The notes: generated from the letters alone by a model not told the origin. Counted from the first letter of the stretch, positions 52,257 through 61,926 are shown. The stretch is 64,000 nt of DNA from an uncultured Sphingomonadaceae bacterium (GCA_947489315.1 CANLCX010000001.1:1-64000), one strand, 5' to 3'. Numbers and translations are program-made.

Positions 52257-53632
52257 GTACGGTCCCGGCAGCTTTGCTGTCTAAACCCAAATTGTCATCT
52301 GAACTGGCATGGGCATCAGGCTCTTTTGCGACGGGGGCACTATTCAATGGAATGGCGTTATTCGCGCTGTTTTTCATGACCAATTTTTTGGGAATCGCGC
52401 CCGCGCTTGCTGGTACAATCATTCTTGTGACCCGGATCTATGACGGCATTATCGATCCGGTGATCGGAGCGGTAAGTGATCGCACAAACCATCGTTGGGG
52501 CCCAAGGCGAATATATCTGCTCATTGGTGCCATTGGCATGGGCGCGAGCTTTGCCTTTTTCTTCAATCAGCCTGTGATTGATGGCGTATCGACCGCCATA
52601 ATGACAACATTGATTCTGTTGCTATATTCCACAGCTTATTCCGTCTTTACGATCCCGTATCTCGCGATGCCGCCAGAAATGGCGCCCAGCTATGATGGTC
52701 GGACTCGGCTTATGAGTTTCCGTGTATTCTTCCTAATGGCAGGCGTTATTGGCGGTTCTGTTGGCGCACCAATTCTGATCAAAATCAGCGGCGGAGATTT
52801 GGCCGGCTATCAATCCATGGGCGCCATATTGGGGTTTTTTGCGTTTCTTTTGTGCCTTATTGTCTTTTTTGGCGCGGCCTATTTGCCTAAGGTCGAGCGG
52901 CCGCCAGTTGCAAAATCTGACAGTCTGATCCAATTGCTTGCCAGTCCATTTGTTGATTGCGCGAAAGTGTTTGGCAACGCGCCATTCCGGATATTGACCT
53001 TGGTCAAGCTCTGCCAGTTAGCCGTTCTTTCTACTGTACTTGCCTGCACCCCGTATTTTTTTGGTTTTGTTCTCAACATGGGTCAGGAACAAATCGGTCA
53101 GTATTTCCTGTTTTTTGGGCTTTCAGGTATATTGTCTGTACCTTTGTTCCGCGGTGTTATTTCAAAATTCGGCAAGCGAAACAGCTATATCATTTTGATT
53201 ATATTATATGGCCTTGGTTTGGCGTCCTGGTATTTGTGGGTTCCTGGCGAAGCAGAATATTTATTCACAGTACGGGCGATTTTCATTGGCGTGTGTTCGA
53301 CCGGCACATTGCTTTGCGCGCTGGCCATGCTTCCTGATACAATGGAATATGACAGGCTACAGTCAGGTGAATCGCGTGAGGGCGTTATGAGTGGTGTCTT
53401 CACCTTTGTTGAAAATGTCGCGGGAGCGCTTGGTCCTTTTATCGTCGGTTTGTTATTGCAAGCTAACGGTCTTATCCAAACGCGGGACATGACGGTCAAG
53501 CAACCAGAATCAGTGTTAAACGCCGTGCAGATGGGTGTCTCGATTGTCCCGGCACTATTCTGCTTGCTCGCTATCCCATTGCTCTGGGCTTACCGGCTAG
53601 ACGCAAAGCAGTTGGACAAAATGCGCAACTAG
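52253..53632 (+). CDS. MFS transporter, GPH (glycoside-pentoside-hexuronide)/MFS_2 family
   Basis: The 459-aa inner-membrane protein has 12 predicted hydrophobic segments. The GPH-type signature IYDGIIDPVIGAVSDRTNHR at about residues 62-81 is clear, and MEYDRLQSGESREGVMSGVF in the second half is the matching motif. These are cation symporters for glycosides and related polar organics. Given the cluster it may move the substrate, or a hydrolysed part of it, into the cytoplasm after passage through the TonB receptors. It is coupled to the PAP-like gene and converges on the serine hydrolase with a 4-bp tail overlap. Confidence 0.88.
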   Translation: MSTVPAALLSKPKLSSELAWASGSFATGALFNGMALFALFFMTNFLGIAPALAGTIILVTRIYDGIIDPVIGAVSDRTNHRWGPRRIYLLIGAIGMGASFAFFFNQPVIDGVSTAIMTTLILLLYSTAYSVFTIPYLAMPPEMAPSYDGRTRLMSFRVFFLMAGVIGGSVGAPILIKISGGDLAGYQSMGAILGFFAFLLCLIVFFGAAYLPKVERPPVAKSDSLIQLLASPFVDCAKVFGNAPFRILTLVKLCQLAVLSTVLACTPYFFGFVLNMGQEQIGQYFLFFGLSGILSVPLFRGVISKFGKRNSYIILIILYGLGLASWYLWVPGEAEYLFTVRAIFIGVCSTGTLLCALAMLPDTMEYDRLQSGESREGVMSGVFTFVENVAGALGPFIVGLLLQANGLIQTRDMTVKQPESVLNAVQMGVSIVPALFCLLAIPLLWAYRLDAKQLDKMRN

Positions 53633-54933
53633 TTTTTGTTCGATTTCTGGCGAATGCTGGTGCCTTTTTCAGCGACTATGCCGTCTATGATCAGATTGGG
53701 AAGTTTGCTATTATCCCATCGTTGCCCTTTCGGGGGGGACTTGCCCATGCGGAGAATGACGAGCTCTTCAGACGGAATAATGTAGCTGACCTGATTGGCG
53801 TTGCCGTCAAACAAAAATAAGTCAGAGGCAGCATAAGGCTCGCTATGTAATGTGGTATATTCCTTTTTGTCAGGATTGGCGATGCCACGCTCCTTGATGT
53901 AATCTCCAGCCAACCAGATGCCCATACCATAATAAGCATTTTGTTTGGTGCCCTTGCGCATCTCGGCCACAAATTCTGCGGGTAGGAGGTGAGAATCTTT
54001 CCATTTTCCGTCATTCAAAAGCAAGATGGACAAGCGCATCCAATCCCGCGCCGGCAATAAGATGCAGCATCCCGAATGCGCCGTACCATCTGTCCGGTTC
54101 ATCCAAATCTCGCCACCATTTGCCCCAATGGGCTGCAAGATATGCTCCGCGATGAAATCTTCATATTCTAGTCCGGTTGCCGCCTCAATTAGTGGCGCCA
54201 CCATTTCCGATGTTGCATTGGAATAATCATAGCGCACACCCGGGTCATTTATGACTGGATAATCATAGATGATCACGTCCTCATGACGGGGATGGAGATA
54301 AGCGCGGTTTAGAATATCCTTCGGATCCATTGCCGCAGCCTGTGGGAGAAACCCGGTTCGCATATCCAGCAAATGCCTGATCAGGATTTTTGATTTTCGG
54401 GTATCCGTTTTCCAAGCCGCAATATAGTCGGCAACGGGTTGATCGAGCGATTCTATATGTCCCAATGCCAATGTCCGACCAATTGCAATTGCAGTGAGCG
54501 GTTTTGCGAAAGACTTGGAGTTGAGGAGAGTGTCCGCTTTGGTGTCCCCAAAATATCTCTCGGATTCTAACTTACCACCGCGATATATCATCAACACCGA
54601 ACTATTGGTCTTTTCGGCATAGATATTGGCGGCTTCAACAGCAGTTTGATTTATCGTCCGCTTGCCCTCCAGTGCGTCGGAAAAATACCGATCTGGGCGG
54701 CCGGGAACCGGATGCATTAAATCATAGCTATCTAATCCGACGCCAGTAGAGAACGACCGAACCAACGCGGCAAAGCGTTCATTATATTGATCTTCTTCCG
54801 GCTGTGTATACGGACGTTTTGTCGGTGCACTTTCGTCGATGATGGCCTGCCTGTCCGGCATATTCTGACTGCCATTAGATGAGCAGCCGACCATCGTAAC
54901 GGATACGAAAAACGCGGCGACGGTTCTCTTCAT
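53629..54933 (-). CDS. Class C beta-lactamase-family serine hydrolase, lipoprotein
   Basis: ATG 54933 (434 aa) has GGGAT upstream and gives a lipoprotein signal (MKRTVAAFFVSVTMVGC). The longer frame is rejected. Nucleophile motif SFAK (SxxK) is in LNSKSFAKPLTAIAIGRTL. The Tyr motif is YDYSNATSEM (YxN), and HSGCC may replace the usual KTG-like triad. These are features of class C/esterase EstB-like hydrolases rather than true antibiotic-resistance enzymes. It probably acts in the periplasm, and may hydrolyse an ester or amide of the cluster's substrate before uptake. Divergent from the second receptor, with the 19-bp operator candidate between them. Confidence 0.85.
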   Translation of the reverse strand: MKRTVAAFFVSVTMVGCSSNGSQNMPDRQAIIDESAPTKRPYTQPEEDQYNERFAALVRSFSTGVGLDSYDLMHPVPGRPDRYFSDALEGKRTINQTAVEAANIYAEKTNSSVLMIYRGGKLESERYFGDTKADTLLNSKSFAKPLTAIAIGRTLALGHIESLDQPVADYIAAWKTDTRKSKILIRHLLDMRTGFLPQAAAMDPKDILNRAYLHPRHEDVIIYDYPVINDPGVRYDYSNATSEMVAPLIEAATGLEYEDFIAEHILQPIGANGGEIWMNRTDGTAHSGCCILLPARDWMRLSILLLNDGKWKDSHLLPAEFVAEMRKGTKQNAYYGMGIWLAGDYIKERGIANPDKKEYTTLHSEPYAASDLFLFDGNANQVSYIIPSEELVILRMGKSPPKGQRWDNSKLPNLIIDGIVAEKGTSIRQKSNKN

Positions 54934-55041
54934 TTTTATCCCATTTCTTTGCTGAACAACTGCCATAAAGGGGCCGATGGAAGCATCATCCCTATTCTAC
55001 TGATAGCCCGGCCATGCTCGCTACTCGTGTATAATAAGATA

Positions 55042-55060
55042 TTGTTCGATATGCGAATAA
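55042..55060. promoter_or_regulatory. 19-bp candidate IclR-type site between serine hydrolase and TonB receptor
   Basis: TTGTTCGATATGCGAATAA has 7-bp arms with one mismatch. It lies 108 bp before the hydrolase start and about 310 bp before the receptor ATG. The rest of the space 54934-55368 holds a 12-bp palindrome (GATCCCGGGATC, 55159-55170) and no gene I can support. Confidence 0.55.
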
Positions 55061-55368
55061 CTGTTCGTGCGGCATTCCCCTTCACGAAATCGCTGTGATT
55101 ATTGGCAAAGCATCATGGCGTTATTGCGCCCGATACGTTGGGCCACGGTGACGTGCCAGATCCCGGGATCGGCGACTCTGATGTGGGATCGGGAATCGAG
55201 GTCTCTTGTCGACGCCAAACTATCCAATAGGCGGATAGGGCTTTTAAAAAGCCAGCATTTCAAAACGTTTTGCGCAAACCTGTCTGTAGTTTTGAAGCAA
55301 CCGTCAAAGCAGCAGCGTTAAAAATATGTCTTTGTTCTAGGTTCAGGTTTCACACAGGGAAAAAGAAA

Positions 55369-57708
55369 ATGCGCACACAAAAAGTCAGTTTCATGGCCAT
55401 GATGGTGGCAAGTGGATTTGTAGCTCCAGGAGCTGTTTTTGCTCAAACGGCGGATTCGGCCGAAGCAGATGATAGTAATGTAATTGTCGTGACAGCCCGT
55501 AACCGCGAAGAAAATATTCAGGAAGTGCCGCTTGCGATAACTGCGTTCGATGCAGAAGATATCTCCCGCCAGGCTATTCAAGAATTAGACGACGTTGCGC
55601 GTTTTACTCCAGGTTTCAGCTTTGAGGATTTCTCCGGCGGTATCGGTACGCCGGTTATTCGCGGGCAGGCACAAACACGTGTTACCGCTTTGGAATCCAA
55701 CGTTTCCACATTTTTGGATGGCATTTACATTCCCCGCGCATGGGCGGTTGATTTGGGTACAACCAGTCTTCAGCGTATTGAGATCGTAAAAGGCCCGCAA
55801 AGTGCGCGTTATGGACGCAATGCTTTTGCAGGCGCAATCAACTATATTCCGAGGAAAGCCGAGATTACCGGTGAAATTTCCGGTGAGATTGAGGGTACAA
55901 TTGGGTCTGACGAGCGCTATGACATTGGCGGTTTCCTGAATTTCTCGGTCAATGAGTGGTTCGCCATTGCGGGTTCCTATGAATATTCCTCTTTTGATGG
56001 TTCTTGGGAAAATGATCACCCGTTTGCAGACAGTCTGGACTTGGATCGCGGTACATCTGGCAATGTCGGTGGCCGGGACAATGAAGCCATTTCGGTATCA
56101 GCGGCTTTCAAACCCTTGGACGGGGTTCGCTTGGAAGCGTCCTACAACCATTTTAACAGAAAAGAAGAAGCCCGCGCGAACCGCTATTTGGCGGAAGTTC
56201 TGGGTGATTTCAATTGTGGTTCCAATCGCACTATTTTTGGCGTGGGCCCCAATCCTGCGCTAATCTGCGGCGACTTGCCGGCACCGGGAGATACGGTCAC
56301 CGTCGATCCGCGGGCCTATGGTGTCCATTCAAAAACCGGCTTTTTCCGGGCCAATTTGGAAATCGACGTTTCTGATGCGCTGACATTCAGCTATTTGTTC
56401 GGCAACGTAAACGGCGATGTTGATATTGCAGTCAGCGGCGAACCGGAGCCCATTAATTGCGGAACGCTTGTGGCGGGGCGGTGTAATTTCCAGAATACCC
56501 CCGTCGGCAGCATGAATTATGATTCCCATGAGGCACGGCTTAATTTTGACAATTCTGGTCAGTTTCGTGGAGCAATCGGGGTCTATTATTCCGATGGTAC
56601 AGACATCACGACATTTACGAGCAACAATTTAAATCCGATCGTCAGTGCCGATGATCCTTTTCCAGGCGATCCGTTCGCATTTCTGTTGGGAGACACCACC
56701 ACTGACACCGAAATCAAATCGATTTTTGGCGAAATTCATTGGACATCAGCAAATGGTGCACTTCGCTTGGGAGCAGAAGGACGATATTCCGAGACAGAGA
56801 TTACAGCAACGGACAATCGCAGAGCTCTAATATTGGGCGATACGTTTAAAGATTTTGCGCCGCGCTTTACGGCCGAATATGATCTCAGCGATGACAATCT
56901 TCTTTTTGCAACTGTTGCAAAAGGTTCAAAGGCAGGCGGTTTTAATCCGACAGCGCTCGCGCCAGAAAACCAAGTTTTTGACAAGGAAACCAATTGGACC
57001 TTTGAAATTGGATCCAAAAACACCTTCTTGGGTGGTGATCTTCGCCTTAACGGATCGATTTATTACACGGATTGGAACAATATCGTCATCAGTTCTCCTG
57101 ATCCAGATGCGACGGACCCGAATGCCACCGCAATTGCCCAAAACCTTGGTGGTGCATCAATCTACGGTATCGAGCTGGATGCCTATTATCAGATAACCTA
57201 TAATCTGAGTATCGACGCGACCTTCTCGCATTCTGAAGCAACATATGATGATGGCACCATCGATCAGCGCTTTGCGCGGACACGTGGTACTCCGGGTACG
57301 GCCTTTTTCATCTCCGCGCCGTGTGATGATGTTGTGTGTAACTCCAATGGCGATGTTGGCGGCAACGATATTGAGCGTACACCACCGACCCAGGCATCCT
57401 TTGGTATCCAATGGGAGGGAGATATAGGCTCCGGAGATAGCAACTATTATCTGCGGACCGATTTCAGCTATCAAAGCGACTTCTTCGCATCGACGGCCAA
57501 TGTCGGGACAATTCCAGACCGTTTTCTGGTCAATGGCAGCGCTGGCGTTAACTTCGGAAACTTTTCTGTAAACGCCTGGATACGCAATGCTTTTGACAAA
57601 AAATATGTTTCGAACTCGTTCGTTGTCGTTCTGCCATTCGGTACCACCTATGGCGAATTTTTCGGCGAGCGCCGTACGTTCGGCATGACAGGCAAAGTCA
57701 CCTTCTAA
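55369..57708 (+). CDS. TonB-dependent receptor of the catabolic cluster (paralogue B)
   Basis: ATG 55369 (779 aa) is chosen for its GGGA ribosome site and signal peptide (ASGFVAPGAVFAQ); the frame from 55270 is rejected. TonB box NVIVVTARN. Plug: IQEVPLAITAFDAEDISRQA, TPVIRGQAQTRVTALES, IEIVKGPQSARYGRNAFAGA. The barrel ends TFGMTGKVTF. It shares the VKGPQSAxYGRxAFAGAxNYI stretch with the receptor at 49073. Followed by a strong bidirectional terminator. Substrate unknown, presumably linked to the enzymes of this cluster. Confidence 0.92.
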   Translation: MRTQKVSFMAMMVASGFVAPGAVFAQTADSAEADDSNVIVVTARNREENIQEVPLAITAFDAEDISRQAIQELDDVARFTPGFSFEDFSGGIGTPVIRGQAQTRVTALESNVSTFLDGIYIPRAWAVDLGTTSLQRIEIVKGPQSARYGRNAFAGAINYIPRKAEITGEISGEIEGTIGSDERYDIGGFLNFSVNEWFAIAGSYEYSSFDGSWENDHPFADSLDLDRGTSGNVGGRDNEAISVSAAFKPLDGVRLEASYNHFNRKEEARANRYLAEVLGDFNCGSNRTIFGVGPNPALICGDLPAPGDTVTVDPRAYGVHSKTGFFRANLEIDVSDALTFSYLFGNVNGDVDIAVSGEPEPINCGTLVAGRCNFQNTPVGSMNYDSHEARLNFDNSGQFRGAIGVYYSDGTDITTFTSNNLNPIVSADDPFPGDPFAFLLGDTTTDTEIKSIFGEIHWTSANGALRLGAEGRYSETEITATDNRRALILGDTFKDFAPRFTAEYDLSDDNLLFATVAKGSKAGGFNPTALAPENQVFDKETNWTFEIGSKNTFLGGDLRLNGSIYYTDWNNIVISSPDPDATDPNATAIAQNLGGASIYGIELDAYYQITYNLSIDATFSHSEATYDDGTIDQRFARTRGTPGTAFFISAPCDDVVCNSNGDVGGNDIERTPPTQASFGIQWEGDIGSGDSNYYLRTDFSYQSDFFASTANVGTIPDRFLVNGSAGVNFGNFSVNAWIRNAFDKKYVSNSFVVVLPFGTTYGEFFGERRTFGMTGKVTF

Positions 57709-57719
57709 CGGAGTTTGTC

Positions 57720-57780
57720 ACGAAGCCTTTAGCTTCGTCACGCATTGCCGGGCACCTTGGGGGAGGTGTCCGGCAATTTG
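57720..57780. terminator. Double hairpin terminator between convergent genes
   Basis: Hairpin 1: ACGAAGC (57720-57726), CTTTA, GCTTCGT (57732-57738). Hairpin 2: a 14-bp stem (57744-57757 with 57764-57777) with one G-U pair, loop TGGGGG, then TT. It serves the receptor (+) and probably the TPP enzyme (-). Confidence 0.8.
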
Positions 57781-57808
57781 ATTCTGATTTTTGTTTCCAC
57801 GATTGCTT

Positions 57809-60148
57809 TCAGACCAGAAATAATTCTGCCGCTGCATCGATAATTGCGTTCTCGTCGATCCTGTAGGCATTATAGAGGTCAGGCAAGTCTCCGGTCTGGC
57901 CAAAGCGATCGGTGCCAAGGGGGCTGACCTTCATGCCTCGCACCGCGCCCAACCAGGATAGGGCTGATGGAGAACCATCCAGAACCGTGATCAGGCCGGC
58001 ATCCGGTGATAATTCGTCCAGCATAAGCTTGGCATGGCAGGGGGCATTATTTCTGCCTTCCCATCGGGCGGCGCGCTGTTCTGACCATCCGCGATGAAGC
58101 AAGTCCGGTGATGTGACGTTCAGTAATCCCAATCCCGGAATATCGGTTACTAGACTGTCATAGGCTTGCAGTACTTCCGGTGCGATGGCTCCGGTAAAGG
58201 CGATGGCTGCTTCCGCGCCTTTTGCCGGTCTTCTTACCCAATAGGCGCCTTTCAGGGCGTCCGCTTCCCAATCATCATTGTCCCGTTGCACTTGCGCAAT
58301 CGACCGCGTGCTGAGGCGCAGATAGACGGAACTGCCATCGTCCTGCTGCATATGATCAAAGGCCCAGCGCATCATCAACGCCACTTCGTCGGCCCAAACC
58401 GGCTCAAAATAGACGAGACCGGGCTGACCCATCCCGATCAATGGCGTATTGATCGATTGATGGGCTCCGCCTTCGGGGCCCAACGTCAGGCCAGAGGGCG
58501 TGCCGACCAAAAGAAAGCGGGCATCCTGATAGCAGGCGTAATTTAGTGCATCGAGGCCGCGCGCAATAAAGGGATCATAGACCGTTCCAACCGGCAATAA
58601 CCGCGTCCCAAAATGAGGAGCCGTCAGTCCCATGGATGCGAGCATCAGGAAGAAGTTATTTTCTGCAATACCCAATTCAATATGCTGACCCGCACCGTGC
58701 GCCAGCCATTTCTGCGCGGATGGAATTTTGGCTTGCTGAAAAACGTCGGCCACTTCCTGCCTTCGAAACAGACCGCGTTGGTTGACAAAGGCACCGAGAT
58801 TGGTCGTTTGGGTCACATCGGGAGCGGTAGTGACAATCCGGTCGCCGATTTCTTCTCCCGACTTTGCGAGGTCCAGAAGGACTTTGCCAAATGCCGCCTG
58901 GGTGGATTGTTCATCGCCAGTCGGGACCGCGAAACGGGCAGGTATAGTGACGGGCGGGGCATTTGCTTCCGGGTTTTGCCGCGCTAGTGCGCTGTCGTCG
59001 ACGAAAGCCTTTAATTGCTTAGCTGCATTGTTGCCCAATCCGCCATAGGCCTCCCATTCTGCGCCTTTCTCAATCTCCAGACTCTTTCGATAGACCTCCA
59101 TCTGCGTTGGATTCATCATGCCGGAATGATTGTCTTTGTGACCAGCCAGAGGCAGGCCAAAGCCCTTTACAGTATAGGCAATAAACAGCGTCGGCCGTTC
59201 ATCATCGCAGGCATCAAAAGCGTCGGACAGCGTTTCAACACAATGTCCACCGAGATTGGTCATCAGATCGGCGAGGGCGTCGTCATCAAAGCCAGCGAGC
59301 AGTTTCTTCACATTGGGCTTGCCGCCGATGTCTTCGATCAGCCGCTTGCGCCATGCTTCGCCGCCTTGATAGGTCAGCACGGCAAAATCGGCATTGGGGC
59401 AGCTATCAATCCATTGTTCCAGCGTCTTGCCGCCGGGTTTCTTGAATGCCGCCTGTTGCCGCTTGCCGTATTTTAACGTGACCACGCGCCAACCGCAGGT
59501 TTCGAAAATGTCATCGAAACGGCGGAACATCCGGTCTGCGGTCGTGCTGTCCAGTGATTGCCGGTTATAATCGACCACCCACCAGCAATTGCGGATATCA
59601 TGTTTATAGGCCTCGATCAGGCATTCATAGATATTGCCTTCGTCCAGCTCGGCATCCCCCATGAGAGCGATCATCCGGCCGGCATCGCTTTCTTCCATTT
59701 GCCCATGAGCGATCAGATAGTCCTGCATGAGACTGGAAAAAGCGGTCACCGCCACGCCGAGGCCGACCGACCCGGTGGAAAAGTCGACCGGGATGGTATC
59801 TTTGGTGCGCGACGGATAGCTTTGCACGCCGCCGAGACCGCGAAAGCGCTCCAGTTTTTCTTGGGTTTGATTGCCAAGTAGATAATGGATTGCGTGAAGG
59901 ACGGGCCCGGCATGGGGTTTGACCGCGACTTTGTCTTGTGGTCGCAAGGCGTGAAAAAATAGGGCCGACATGATGGCGGTCATTGAGGAGCAGCTTGCCT
60001 GATGGCCGCCAACTTTAAGTCCGTCCCGCTTTTCACGGATATGATTAGCATTATGGACGGTCCAAGAAGACAGCCACCGCAGCCGTGATTCCAGCAGCTC
60101 CAGCATCTGCATTTCAGTTTTCATTTTTTCGTCTATTCTGGCAGTCAT
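57809..60148 (-). CDS. TPP-dependent enzyme, transketolase / homodimeric 2-oxoacid dehydrogenase E1 (MdeB/AceE-like)
   Basis: ATG 60148 gives 779 aa; the longer frame adds 15 hydrophobic residues without a ribosome site. The N-terminal TPP domain has VGGHQASCSSMTAIMSALFF, HAGPVLHAIHYLLGN and the TPP motif ALMGDAELDEGNIYECLIEA with VVDYNRQSLD. The middle pyrimidine-binding domain has HIELGIAENNFFLMLASMGL and YQDARFLLVGTPSGLTLGPE. A C-terminal transketolase-like domain closes with LDGSPSALSWLGAVRG. The overall plan is that of AceE/MdeB, which decarboxylate pyruvate or 2-oxobutyrate. In this cluster it may act on a 2-oxoacid released by ring degradation. No E2/E3 genes are near. Divergent from an aldehyde dehydrogenase. 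Confidence 0.78.
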   Translation of the reverse strand: MTARIDEKMKTEMQMLELLESRLRWLSSWTVHNANHIREKRDGLKVGGHQASCSSMTAIMSALFFHALRPQDKVAVKPHAGPVLHAIHYLLGNQTQEKLERFRGLGGVQSYPSRTKDTIPVDFSTGSVGLGVAVTAFSSLMQDYLIAHGQMEESDAGRMIALMGDAELDEGNIYECLIEAYKHDIRNCWWVVDYNRQSLDSTTADRMFRRFDDIFETCGWRVVTLKYGKRQQAAFKKPGGKTLEQWIDSCPNADFAVLTYQGGEAWRKRLIEDIGGKPNVKKLLAGFDDDALADLMTNLGGHCVETLSDAFDACDDERPTLFIAYTVKGFGLPLAGHKDNHSGMMNPTQMEVYRKSLEIEKGAEWEAYGGLGNNAAKQLKAFVDDSALARQNPEANAPPVTIPARFAVPTGDEQSTQAAFGKVLLDLAKSGEEIGDRIVTTAPDVTQTTNLGAFVNQRGLFRRQEVADVFQQAKIPSAQKWLAHGAGQHIELGIAENNFFLMLASMGLTAPHFGTRLLPVGTVYDPFIARGLDALNYACYQDARFLLVGTPSGLTLGPEGGAHQSINTPLIGMGQPGLVYFEPVWADEVALMMRWAFDHMQQDDGSSVYLRLSTRSIAQVQRDNDDWEADALKGAYWVRRPAKGAEAAIAFTGAIAPEVLQAYDSLVTDIPGLGLLNVTSPDLLHRGWSEQRAARWEGRNNAPCHAKLMLDELSPDAGLITVLDGSPSALSWLGAVRGMKVSPLGTDRFGQTGDLPDLYNAYRIDENAIIDAAAELFLV

Positions 60149-60225
60149 GAGCAGCAATATCCCAATAAAACTAGAATGATCTAATAGACACAAGCTTCTT
60201 TATGCACCAGCATATGGATTGCACC

Positions 60226-60244
60226 TTGTCCATCAGATGGACAA
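60226..60244. promoter_or_regulatory. 19-bp perfect palindrome in the TPP enzyme / aldehyde dehydrogenase divergent region
   Basis: TTGTCCAT and ATGGACAA are perfect 8-bp arms around CAG. The size equals that of the other cluster sites and the half-site TTGTCC is close to TTGTTC. It lies 77 bp from the TPP enzyme start and 111 bp from the dehydrogenase start, well placed to control both. Confidence 0.55.
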
Positions 60245-60355
60245 ATTCAATTGCAGCCATATCAGATTGCAAGCAAGTTTCTATTGTAGATCCGGATGGA
60301 TCGAGGCTTGTGTCGAAAACCGCAAATTCAGATCACGAAAAATTGAGGATATTTT

Positions 60356-61870
60356 ATGCAAGCAATTGATCTCTCGACCCCTCAAGTTGGCGAAGCTGCT
60401 AAGAAATTTCTGGAACAGGGAACATATTCCATTTTGATTGGCGGCACATGGTCTGGATGCCAGAGCGGCGAAACATTTAATACTCTGGATCCCGCGACCG
60501 GCGAGGTCATCGGAAAGCTCCAGAGATCAGGCTCTGAAGACGTGAACAAAGCTGTTAGCGCTGCGCGCAATGCTTTTGATAATGGTCCCTGGACAAAAAT
60601 GACCCCGATGGAGCGGAGCCAGATACTTTGGAAAATCGCTGATCTATTGGAAGCCAATATTGACGAATTGGCCGAATTGGAAACGCTGGATCAGGGAAAA
60701 CCACTTTATGTAGGACGTTGGGCAGAGATTCCCGGCGCTGTGAACCAGTTTCGTTATTTTGCTGGGTTGGCGACCAAGATCGAAGGCGCAACCATTCCAA
60801 CGTCGATCAACTACCAGCCGGAGGGCAAAGAGGTTTTTGCCTATACGCAGAAAGAGCCAGTGGGCGTTGTTGGCGCGATTGTGCCGTGGAATTCGCCTTT
60901 GGTTCTAACCGCGATGAAGCTGGCTCCTGCTCTCGCAGCCGGCTGTACCGTGGTCTTGAAGCCTGCAGAGAATACATCGCTGACAGCGGTCAGGCTGGTA
61001 GAGTTAATGCAGGAAGCCGGGTTGCCCGATGGGGTGATTAACTTGATTACAGGCTTCGGGCATGAAGCCGGTGCCGCTTTGGCCGAACATAAGGATGTTG
61101 ATAAAATTGCCTTCACCGGTTCGACACAGACGGGCCGGGCCATCATGAATGCAGCGCAGGGCAATTTGAAACGGATAACGCTAGAGCTAGGCGGAAAGTC
61201 TCCTGTCATCATTATGCCCGATGCCGATATTGATGCGGCCATACAGGGTGCCGCCAATGCCATCTTCTTTAACGGCGGACAGGTCTGTATCGCTGGTTCG
61301 CGTTTATATTGCCATCGTTCGATCATCGACAAAGTATCGGAAGGGGTGGCGGCCATTGGCGGACAGATCAAGCTTGGGCATGGGCTTCATCCCGAAACGC
61401 AAATGGGCCCATTGGTTTCCAAGGAACATAGCGCCAAAGTTGCGGATTATATTGCCGACGGGAAATCAGCCGGTGCTTCGATATTATGCGGAGGCGAAAC
61501 GGGAGGGCCCAATCAGAGTTTTGTGGAGCCAACGGTGATTACGGATGTAACGCCAGACATGCGGATTGTTCGAGAAGAAATTTTCGGTCCCGTATTGGTC
61601 CTGACTCCATATGATGATGTCGATGAAGTGGTCGCTGCCGCCAATGACAGCGATTATGCGCTAGCGGCGGGTGTTTGGACCGAAGGTCTCTCGAATGGAC
61701 TGCGCATGGCAAACCGCTTGAAGGCCGGCACGGTCTGGGTGAATGGGCATGCCATGTATGATGCTTCGCTTCCCATTGGCGGGATGAAACAATCTGGTTG
61801 GGGCCGCGATAGCGGGCAAGCCGCACTGGAAAATTATCTCGAGCTAAAAACCGTCTGCGCGATCATTTGA
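60356..61870 (+). CDS. Aldehyde dehydrogenase (betaine/phenylacetaldehyde-type)
   Basis: ATG 60356 (504 aa) follows GAGGATA. Active-site C311 is in GGQVCIAGSR, general base E277 in ITLELGGKSPV, cofactor motif IAFTGSTQTG (251-260), with IVPWNSPLVLTAMKLAPALA. The ending MKQSGWGRDSGQAALENYLE is typical. It belongs to the same superfamily as the enzyme at 44835, but differs enough to suggest another substrate (betaine aldehyde or aryl/alkyl aldehyde dehydrogenases are nearest in style). Divergent from the TPP enzyme: a decarboxylase giving an aldehyde and a dehydrogenase oxidising it would be a coherent pair. That pairing is inference. Confidence 0.9.
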   Translation: MQAIDLSTPQVGEAAKKFLEQGTYSILIGGTWSGCQSGETFNTLDPATGEVIGKLQRSGSEDVNKAVSAARNAFDNGPWTKMTPMERSQILWKIADLLEANIDELAELETLDQGKPLYVGRWAEIPGAVNQFRYFAGLATKIEGATIPTSINYQPEGKEVFAYTQKEPVGVVGAIVPWNSPLVLTAMKLAPALAAGCTVVLKPAENTSLTAVRLVELMQEAGLPDGVINLITGFGHEAGAALAEHKDVDKIAFTGSTQTGRAIMNAAQGNLKRITLELGGKSPVIIMPDADIDAAIQGAANAIFFNGGQVCIAGSRLYCHRSIIDKVSEGVAAIGGQIKLGHGLHPETQMGPLVSKEHSAKVADYIADGKSAGASILCGGETGGPNQSFVEPTVITDVTPDMRIVREEIFGPVLVLTPYDDVDEVVAAANDSDYALAAGVWTEGLSNGLRMANRLKAGTVWVNGHAMYDASLPIGGMKQSGWGRDSGQAALENYLELKTVCAII

Positions 61871-61886
61871 TCTCACGCCTGGAATA

Positions 61887-61926
61887 AGAAAAGGGGCGTT
61901 TCCGACTATGGAAATGCCCCTTTTCT
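61887..61926. terminator. Strong bidirectional terminator
   Basis: A 17-bp stem (61887-61903 with 61910-61926; one G-U pair) has a hexanucleotide loop, starts with AGAAAAGGGG and ends CCCCTTTTCT, so A and T tracts flank it on both sides. It serves the dehydrogenase (+) and the deacetylase-like gene (-). Confidence 0.88.

Noticed and set aside
53629-54933. True antibiotic-resistance beta-lactamase
   Set aside because: SxxK and YxN are present but the third motif is not a KTG and the context is catabolic; an esterase-like role fits better.
55067-55321. 84-aa frame in the gap before the second cluster receptor
   Set aside because: Overlaps the receptor leader, no ribosome site or recognisable domain; may be a worn relic but unsupported.
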